This document shows, piece after piece, positions 27,001-31,186 of a stretch of 38,974 nt of DNA. The first letter of the stretch is position 1; each line of letters opens with the position of its first letter. The notes beneath the pieces were generated by a model that had not been told where the DNA came from, made no database searches, and saw only the letters and a program-made list of their open reading frames with translations. The stretch is from an uncultured Collinsella sp. Lineage in GTDB: Bacteria; Actinomycetota; Coriobacteriia; Coriobacteriales; Coriobacteriaceae. The stretch is taken from contig CAKUFW010000013.1 of assembly GCA_934650975.1 (NCBI GenBank), forward strand, positions 1 through 38,974, given 5' to 3'. Made by a program: the position numbers and the translations under genes.

Positions 27001-28981
27001 GCTCGAGATTGATTTCACCGCAACGTATGACTATGGCACCAACTTTAAGGAGAGCAATTACGCCAAGCTCGGGGCCGACGCGCATGTACTTACGAGCTTT
27101 GGCGAGCCAATGACGGGTCTGCTGACCTGGACATACAACTCTGCCAAAGGAGCGGAAGTCGACTTTGGCTGGGACAGTTATATGGCTGCTGGCGGCTCGA
27201 TGAAGGGGCTCGGCAAGAGCATCAGCTTCGAAGGTTCCAAGGGCAAGCTGCCCCAAGGCACCCAACTCACGCTCGTCGATGCGAACGTTGACGGAAAAGC
27301 TGGCAGTAAGGAGTATCACTATGAGGTAGGCGAGGGCGGCGCAACGAGCGTTTCGCTGAGCGGAGACGCCGGCTTTAAAGATTCTGCGGGTAATCCATAT
27401 CAGGAGCGATGGCTGAGCGAGATTTTGGGCGTTTCGGCCAAACAGGACAATGACGGCGCGTGGGTCGTGTGCGATAACGAGAAGGATGCGACCGCGAAGG
27501 CGAAGCTCGACGGCGAGTGGAAACTATTTAAGGTCGCGAGTGGTAGCGGTACTGATCACTACACGTTGACGGTGCCAAAGAATGACGGCAAGGAGCAGCG
27601 CTCGTCGGAGAGCGTTTACCTGGTTGTCAACGTGCCCGAACCTGTTGATGGAACAGGAAGCATCAACGGCTACACTGGCACATCCATCAGCTCGGGCTCC
27701 TCGGGTGACCGTGTGTCCGTGAACCTGCATCGAGTTTTGCGTCCCAACGGCGGCAAGGAGACCGACATTCAAAACAATACGGCATCGACATACAGCATCC
27801 TGTCCAACTACGGGCAGCAGGTAGTCGACAATAAGTCGGAAACGCGCACCCAGGTCTCGCAGTCAGGAGACGGCGCTGCCTACGTTCTTGCTCTTGACGT
27901 TACCGATACGATTACGTTTAGCGCGAGCCAGGCTTATGCTAATGTGGACTCTCTGTTCTATCGGCTTGATACGTCGTTATGCAAGTATGACGCCAAAAAT
28001 GCCCTGACGGGAGTGAGCAGTTTTCCGAGTGGTACTTCGGCGATTGCTAAGTTCTACGTCGCCATCGGTGATCAGAACTACACGTGGAATAATGGCAGCT
28101 GGACGACTTGCGATGCTTCGACGCCTGCATATACGCAGACCGTGGCGGACACGGGCGATGGCTCGCTAGAGCTCACACTCGATCATGATCTCGCTGGAAT
28201 TCGCGCGCTCGCAACGAGCGGGTCCTTTGCCGTGCGTACGGTGGTGGAAGAGATTCGCCTTACACCCGACGGCTGTAGTGACGTTATCGCTCTGTCCAAG
28301 CAGCAGGGCGAGGATGCCTGCACAAAGATGTCCTACATAGCAAAGCTTTCGACGCGCAAGTCTGGTCTTGCCACCTCGAGTATGACGGAGACGACGCCTG
28401 GCAAAGTCGGCTACTATCGTATGGACAAGGGCGATGCGACCATTACGCTTTCGGCGCCAGATAAGTCGCAGCTCGGTATCAATGTGGACGATCTGCGCCC
28501 GATTGCGGACGGCACGATTGGCTTGGGCGCCACCTACGAGTTGGGCGGGCTCAACAGCGCCGCCGAGGCAATTGCGAGCGCCGATTCCGTTGTATACACG
28601 CTTAAGCTGCAGCGCCGCAACGGCATCGATGGCTCGTATGTGGACGTGACGGGCAACATTTCCGATTACGTGACTGTGACGGAGAGCAAGCTTGCCACGG
28701 TTAACGCAGCGGGCAATGCGATCACCTTCACTGACTCGAAGGAGAATGGTACGTTCCATACGCGGAACGGTGACACTACGTTTAGCCTGCCCTTTACCGT
28801 TAAGGTCAACACTCAGGTTGAGCAACGAGACCAGTTCTACGCGAATTATCGTCTGGTGATGACGGCGAGCCTGGTGACGAATGGAACGGAGGGCGCAACG
28901 CCCCAATCGCCTGACTATGTGACATATACGCTCACGAGGGTGAATCTCAACGGCATTGACCATAGATCCGGGACCAACTAA
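18086..28981 (+). CDS. Giant secreted beta-solenoid surface protein, 3631 aa
   Basis: An N-terminal signal peptide (about 1-30) is followed by an acidic Asp/Ala/Thr-rich linker (about 45-130). Residues about 400-2650 carry about nineteen GG-[FILAV]-[IVLA]-G motifs such as SGGFIGK, FGGLIGF, AGGIVGW and CGGILGN, typical of GLUG-type right-handed beta-helix adhesins. The last about 980 residues are beta-rich, perhaps a stalk. No LPXTG, C-terminal membrane span, choline-binding or dockerin repeat is visible and the end is polar, so attachment is unexplained. VLQAC at 17-21 resembles a lipobox with an atypical Gln, so lipid anchoring is possible; cleavage after VAAVAA is the alternative. AAGAGG lies ten bases before the start. 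The coding sequence is visibly richer in A/T than its neighbours, hinting at transfer. Likely adhesin or matrix protein. Confidence 0.9.
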   Translation: MRTAKRILAEFMMVVMVLQACSPTVAAVAAGWQNISSEIVAAAAEASDAAKSGETKDDATTGSGASDIEAADDSAKNDAAKDDTSDGTAGSDSAGDQTENDNTAGATGDDADRDADTTAPDETAAQAGTTITKLDDLVTRLEDNGAQDIVLKSDSSGIESFVATSSPALAVLSNADAKLYQYAQIKINLTGDADLTLPANDMLFQGLGSDTCPFEGRIYSVSATGGDDSVELTTDRTVFNNLKLTDQNNAVKIKWVGRATYNEPMVASKIIGEGRELNATVNIANPSGTNETLPSATPALTAPLLGETMGDLTVSATYSLKGDRKSLNVNADTKGNIGLLANTVNDGTFTVKSVKFPEDLVGNGSVTTNSGNAGLLVGEVKDGATLSVGTLAHVPAATVQSTSGCAGGVAGLVGTSVGATVNVAEALDLRALTVKGTTVSGGFIGQATNLSLSQSEGAKVTCPGHVGDSKSKISGGFIGKVSFAKSVEFAGNNQIDTGDGVTLAGAEHVKDTADGVGPVFGVLALDDSSVSVSFKGGSFKSTFGDDASSAAFGGLIGFVSGAANSTDDEKNSLSLLKVEGVTTEFSLAKSPYFAGGIVGWLGLGNNPVKPAALEIENATVKCTQVASTSNGFGGAVGCIDKNSVADVNGITVSNEGNIAKGAGVAAECWAATIRLGGVTDFSNMHFSAGDATAQIAMVRADEPSLVFARGTGSDDKPANSGNKDYWIYERCKDAPKIDDLGGAQDASKGYGEVVRLDGSKLKSDLIQLNETTHKPEGPSSTDWSWQVGYTNGTDGDKWNQDHTLDIDDEQDFVALALSIQTNGLYNGVFGPTSNMADLLGSQTVINLNCNVDLSGTGIGGLGLDSLNNGVSFSGTFNGKNHKVTLAIGEPYGTRDGKALEAGDTSEGNGKIYRHGRLGLFNSISGATKVNNLTIAGFMKLDNGISVDAGSLAATIADTAKKKLLLSGVTCETNITCDDMFGNNANIGGIAGSVSAAATVDFNNGAKAKTTIVTGKTLNGNTRIGGAIGYVGDVASTFNVASLEVGGSINTGDCADGRIAQVGGLIGGIAQSTYNDKKEIVSSKVKYVNITGLAYDSFNMAAGKNGDKLKGAGGLLGYSWGNAIVTIGDATANTSDSTYALKTSNNTTVAANNSTEVGGLVYAASGYWIINDYAIDLSDATINADKATVLGLLVGRGGRTDNSLTYGVETYSGLYLENRASWDTAYKVSGATAGNGVKINNTAINSNSSDTSFDEWVGNSTRPSYGKRTDSKLIDGEWNVVVSLHTKDDINGGKLDMSGNPGSDNSYHNRSDFGKIHNTNARTRYYYNLDKAYEKVGNKPKNSSPSSWMDSPEYLLLWCAYLYAPSAIRGYIIPGNQEIFKGNNIGTGNGTGVAIDLDGYSFYPTNPVSGSTVTVNNATITFHYSDIKAEQKDNKKNSEATQHENMHSALIRTHAGNLKVKKVTLKGTVGSVVSDSGSSSGALVCRYIYGPINKTNVAQIEIDDLTLDGLTVDGVNNSTSYAPLLINEMQTCVNLNAKNISTRGYSNGTTAATSLFGRLGVGKTADQVTATFNRISVPSATGQSIFTRASLLESFGCGEGNTGSAVYTFLKGDQDDNMVTFGKEIDSADGEYSGKQLWYYDEGTYGSNAGFVKVKDTQADAKRPWFSDYLPYVAKGKVTKDGVQYHEIKVNQRIPNFTTGCGTYGDPYAITSASEFNAAANYINNGTALDGWEVTIAKEQSTLCRRRGGGGNRDNEVTYVYKQTNDATKKWEKKVGDTTDSNDALSDDTMRRYLQSAYYSIEPKPDSNNTIELDASAFAGFGTAAYPFRGVIVGDVSGTAATIVIKNNTGSLRGLIPYSYGSVVRNLNITYSDATASITYASKNSDGVPGAFFGGVIGCIMGGDNIIDGVTVSSDHFVVAGAKGDKGGAHLVPVGGYVGAIAGGGVIFRHMTGTSWRAGTKTKVQSTAEGGANYQLYDNPYVGRVIDGYAFSEGCKVENGDANYKINELDVKDTGCVTTTDTYMKYSWSAGQQNNNAPQTTVKDSQGLLVLSAIINSGAGAGAAHTDEVNGNGTYRGSHAYEGSSVKGAISSTGYKFGNERYGKVRNANYTAVGKPADAAAASDFETSTNDDLKAPGNQEYQGALDGKDGQDINSPYLVKKYATDWRTGYVCATGVCGMDLKLEQGVSYDMTGYGSGFLGLSGRYYSNACATDKKANDKDFITPGIAAINGNGATIKVSNNTREYVDDDYSVAGVGGLFSTVKFYSSSYNKGSIEANNNANVSNLNFKNCNISLTYVSSTGVEQSTSTSNGKSSWVGTGCLAGSTANQGGSSGVAYGVFKNVDISNSAVAGGCMAGGLIGSAGLMTRSTDGSNGSIVNYGGTSSPVKLYDCSYSGIAVSARSNAGGFVGYINSGDCGVWVSNDKTIADNSTISIVEKTGESQSPDSNSTAGGIFGLTGGALSVNTGQGDGASQVATINDVSLIVNHNALGIGGIAGRTVTYQSNVNRVKVTSTKKVSEKTPTYFGSLQAVTNTANAYAISTGGIIGSAKNSVTLNSCTVENLRMGVTEHAGGLVGGTSNGNTLSATNITVDGVQFDGARCGGILGNCQGQGATNVVVANATVQNCSFGTLNSTWKHGDGDLRNHSGGIIGAASGTIKIANVLISKNDFKQPGGQGFLLGDTAQTASDFKGLYAAGVDIVLKDESNNSSAQKPIKYFNDSVVADVNKKTYIAFGDYEDTLSDADGATLYGNDANTSNVTATVSPYVTTSPKSGLAVRASDADTTDRYLFGDGMNVGLAANIKNPEAASVPSRYTYTNIGGIDDKSGTYQNASSYDAASVKSTFNENNEKDNQATTNFPVLVISGTDSTTVTSYLNIITNGGFSDACRLNGTDVTKAHVTAKAEVFQLKNGVFVRDEETSKNPTLRVVNNGKNNMSFSPSSDWDNGKSRFTLLTVTFTEAGQSYNVQVPIIVKRKLEIDFTATYDYGTNFKESNYAKLGADAHVLTSFGEPMTGLLTWTYNSAKGAEVDFGWDSYMAAGGSMKGLGKSISFEGSKGKLPQGTQLTLVDANVDGKAGSKEYHYEVGEGGATSVSLSGDAGFKDSAGNPYQERWLSEILGVSAKQDNDGAWVVCDNEKDATAKAKLDGEWKLFKVASGSGTDHYTLTVPKNDGKEQRSSESVYLVVNVPEPVDGTGSINGYTGTSISSGSSGDRVSVNLHRVLRPNGGKETDIQNNTASTYSILSNYGQQVVDNKSETRTQVSQSGDGAAYVLALDVTDTITFSASQAYANVDSLFYRLDTSLCKYDAKNALTGVSSFPSGTSAIAKFYVAIGDQNYTWNNGSWTTCDASTPAYTQTVADTGDGSLELTLDHDLAGIRALATSGSFAVRTVVEEIRLTPDGCSDVIALSKQQGEDACTKMSYIAKLSTRKSGLATSSMTETTPGKVGYYRMDKGDATITLSAPDKSQLGINVDDLRPIADGTIGLGATYELGGLNSAAEAIASADSVVYTLKLQRRNGIDGSYVDVTGNISDYVTVTESKLATVNAAGNAITFTDSKENGTFHTRNGDTTFSLPFTVKVNTQVEQRDQFYANYRLVMTASLVTNGTEGATPQSPDYVTYTLTRVNLNGIDHRSGTN

Positions 28982-28989
28982 CTACGCGA

Positions 28990-29023
28990 GGGGTGGCGGC
29001 CATCCGGTTGCCGCCCCTTTCTT
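28990..29023 (+). terminator. Terminator of the exported operon
   Basis: GGGGTGGC (28990-28997) pairs with GCCGCCCC (29010-29017), one G-T pair included, followed by TTTCTT. It is nine bases past the giant gene stop. Confidence 0.65.
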
Positions 29024-29044
29024 GTCAGCGTGGACCGATCTGTG

Positions 29045-29076
29045 GACCCCGCTGGACAGTTAGTTCAGATACGTAT
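29045..29076. repeat. 32-bp direct repeat containing a solo element end
   Basis: The 32 bases starting GACCCCGCTGGACAGTTAG are identical to 30028-30059 in the same orientation. They contain the inverted terminal sequence of the small element at 30036-30238. The interval between the two copies (about 950 bp) holds the truncated Xre and DUF4143 genes, so recombination or insertion at element ends shaped this segment. Confidence 0.8.
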
Positions 29077-29143
29077 GATCACGCCTTAGATCTCAGAAAA
29101 CAAATCTAAAAACTGCGGCATCGATTTCACTTCGCCAGCCGCA

Positions 29144-29881
29144 TTACGGCGCGAGAACATCTAAGGGAACAACTTGGACTCCGCGGTCGGTAACATGGGC
29201 CTGTGAACCAAATCCAATGATTGCTACTTTGGAAACCGGCGGTGTGTTTCCGGCGGCAACCATACGCTTCTCGACGGCAACGAGACTGTCCGACGCCTCT
29301 TCGATTTGCGCGGAACTGAGCTTGACCTCAACGGGAATCCAGATCCCACCTGGAGCCGCTATGACAGCGTCGATCTCAAGATCGCTGGAATCGTGATAGT
29401 GATAGAGGCCCATTCCGTTTGCCCTCGCATAGACCCATAGATCATGGAGCGCCAACGATTCGAAAAGCAGCCCAAGTGTCTTGAAGTCTGACAGCAATGT
29501 CTCCACAGTCGCCCCGAGCGCAGCCGCTGCAAGCGAAGGGTCGGCAAGATGATGCTTACGCGCTTCCCTCAAATGCACCGGAGATCTCATCGCTGGATTC
29601 CATGCGGGGATATCGCAGACGAAACTCAAACTGGTGAGAAGAGATATGTATGATGCCGCGGTTTGCCTCGATACGTCGCCACCCAAATCGGCCACAAGCG
29701 CCTTGAGCGTTGCCAGAGTTGATTCGTTGCGCGCTAACGACGCGATGACAGCTTTCACTTTTTCAGGATCTCGTCGAGAGCCATCGACACGGGGAATGTC
29801 TTCCTCAGCGACCATCTCGATATATCGCTTTGCCGTCGCGGACGCAGTTCGCGTGTCACGCCCCAACCAGGTGAAAAACAC
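29144..29881 (-). pseudogene. N-terminally truncated AAA_14/DUF4143 ATPase
   Basis: The 245-residue frame matches only the C-terminal part of the AAA-DUF4143 family. It has the linker region with helices around AKRYIEMVAEEDIPRVDGS, and the C-terminal nuclease-like fold with HYHDSSDLEIDAVI and WIPVEVKLS (a D/E...E-x-K pattern). Full-length proteins are usually about 400-450 residues and begin with a P-loop ATPase domain. That domain is missing here, with no Walker A or B motif anywhere upstream. The only start is a GTG directly after, and in frame with, the TAG stop of the truncated Xre gene, and it lacks a convincing ribosome site. It is most likely a decayed remnant. Confidence 0.7.
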
Positions 29882-30067
29882 CTACTCGACACCGTGCATG
29901 AGCTCCGAAATGGTGATGTGAAAGCCGTCGGCAATCTTCTTGAGATTTGAAAGGCTGACATTGCGTCGCCCGACTTCAATGTTCGCGTAGTGGGAACGAT
30001 CCATCTCAGTCAAATTGGCGAACTGCTGACCCCGCTGGACAGTTAGTTCAGATACGTATAAATCCAA
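29882..30067 (-). pseudogene. 5'-truncated Xre-type helix-turn-helix regulator
   Basis: The frame encodes 61 residues. Residues about 15-61 are the second half of an Xre/HTH_3 domain (QFANLTEMDRSHYANIEVGR, then a normal end at ISELMHGVE). Residues 1-13 are translated from the inverted terminus of the small element at 30036, so the original N-terminal helices were replaced. A normal Xre domain needs about 65-70 residues, so DNA binding is doubtful. The stop codon lies immediately upstream of the DUF4143 remnant in the same frame. Confidence 0.65.
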
Positions 30068-30238
30068 GTCCTGGCAGACGGTCTTAACGCTCGTTTTGAA
30101 GAAAAAAGCAGTCCAAAACTAAGGTTCGCTAGCTGATACGGGCGCAATTCACGGTCAATAGGGTCCCAACAGGGCCTTTCGGGAGGTTCAGACGCGGTTT
30201 TGGCGCGGCAATTTATACGTATCTGAACTAACTGTCCA
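30036..30238. mobile_element. MITE-like element with 28-bp perfect inverted termini
   Basis: Bases 30036-30063, beginning TGGACAGTTAGTTCAGATAC, are the exact reverse complement of 30211-30238. They enclose 147 bases with no open frame of note, 203 bp in total. A third copy of the terminus (24 bases) lies at 29053-29076. No target duplication is evident. It is presumably mobilised by a transposase encoded elsewhere; the neighbouring OrfA-like gene is a possible but unproven relative. Confidence 0.7.
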
Positions 30239-30264
30239 CCCTCTGTTAGAAGAGGGCGTTCCGG

Positions 30265-30337
30265 CTTCCCACTTAACTTTCCAACTTTCCACTTAACTTT
30301 CCACCTAAGGTGGAAAGCTGGAAAGTAAGTGGAAAGC
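30265..30337. repeat. Dyad of TTTCC / GGAAA iterons (orphan operator-like block)
   Basis: CTTCC at 30265 and TTTCC at 30278, 30286 and 30298 face GGAAA at 30312, 30320 and 30331 across CCTAAGG. Steps are 13, 8 and 12 on the left, and 8 and 11 on the right. The 8/12-13 alternation resembles the GGAACT array at 504-586. From 30340 to 30604 the DNA is AT-rich promoter space for the next gene; TACTAT near 30554 is a possible -10. Confidence 0.65.
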
Positions 30338-30604
30338 TGACGTGTTAGCTGGGAGATGGGGAGGGGTTAATAATTACATCTTCAGCACAAAATGACCAAA
30401 AGAGTACCAATTTAGTTGGTAATCCGTTGCCGCCTAGCTGCAAGCTAACTACCTGCGTAAATAAAAGGTAAAGATATTGCACAAGCTGGCAACAAATGTC
30501 CAGATACCGCTGTTGCGATTTTCAATTAACTGTTACGCGCAAACAGCAAAATGCTACTATCTAACATGCACGTTAGAAAACAGGTAAACGTTTAGGGCTA
30601 AGAA

Positions 30605-31009
30605 GTGGCAGGTATGTCAGAAGCAACAAGGACTCGCACGCATGCGCCCGAGGTCAGGCAGCGCGCCGTCGAGGTCCTCCAAGAGGGGGTCGGTCATCGT
30701 GCCCTCGCCGCGGAGCTCGGCATTCCCCAGGCCACGGCTCGTCAGTGGGCCCGAGCATATGCCGTGGGCGGTGCCGAAGCCGTGCTCAACGCGGGCTCGC
30801 ATCACCGCACGTATTCGTATGACGTTAAGCTCGCCGTGGTAAAGGATCGCCTGGAAAACGGCCTGACGGTTCGCGAGGCCATGATCAAGCACAAGATCCC
30901 CAGCGAGTCTTCGGTCAAGGCTTGGTGTCGTCAGTATCGCGATGGCGGCGCCGACGCGCTTATCGATAAGCCGCGCGGTCGCAAGCCGCGCGTTAAGCAG
31001 GCAGAGTAG
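30605..31009 (+). CDS. Stand-alone IS3/IS150 OrfA-like double helix-turn-helix protein
   Basis: The 134-residue basic protein has two transposase-type HTH units. One (about 12-60) contains VLQEGVGHRALAAELGIPQA; the second (about 68-118) contains YSYDVKLAVVKDRLENGLTV and PSESSVKAWCRQYRDGG. The second closely follows the OrfA pattern of IS150-type elements. No OrfB integrase (DDE) gene, slippery site or terminal repeats follow. The gene instead has its own terminator, so it may be a domesticated regulator. The GTG start at 30605 is chosen because AGGG lies seven bases upstream; ATG 30614 is the alternative. It ends in an Arg/Lys-rich tail. Confidence 0.75.
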   Translation: MAGMSEATRTRTHAPEVRQRAVEVLQEGVGHRALAAELGIPQATARQWARAYAVGGAEAVLNAGSHHRTYSYDVKLAVVKDRLENGLTVREAMIKHKIPSESSVKAWCRQYRDGGADALIDKPRGRKPRVKQAE

Positions 31010-31017
31010 CAAGAGGG

Positions 31018-31040
31018 TGCGCCCACGGGGGCGCATTTTT
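31018..31040 (+). terminator. Intrinsic terminator after the HTH gene
   Basis: TGCGCCC (31018-31024) and GGGCGCA (31029-31035) form a seven-pair stem with an ACGG loop, followed by TTTTT. It isolates the HTH gene from the hydrogenase operon. Confidence 0.85.
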
Positions 31041-31186
31041 CTTGCCGCGCCACTGCTCCAAAGCGGACAGACTCCTTACCCCGTACGCCTAAAACTCCCC
31101 AGTTGACCGAAAACCTGCCACCGCAACCCCGTAATTGAGCTATAACGTTAAACAATTGCAGCGTTTTTGCATGGGGGAGTGATGGT

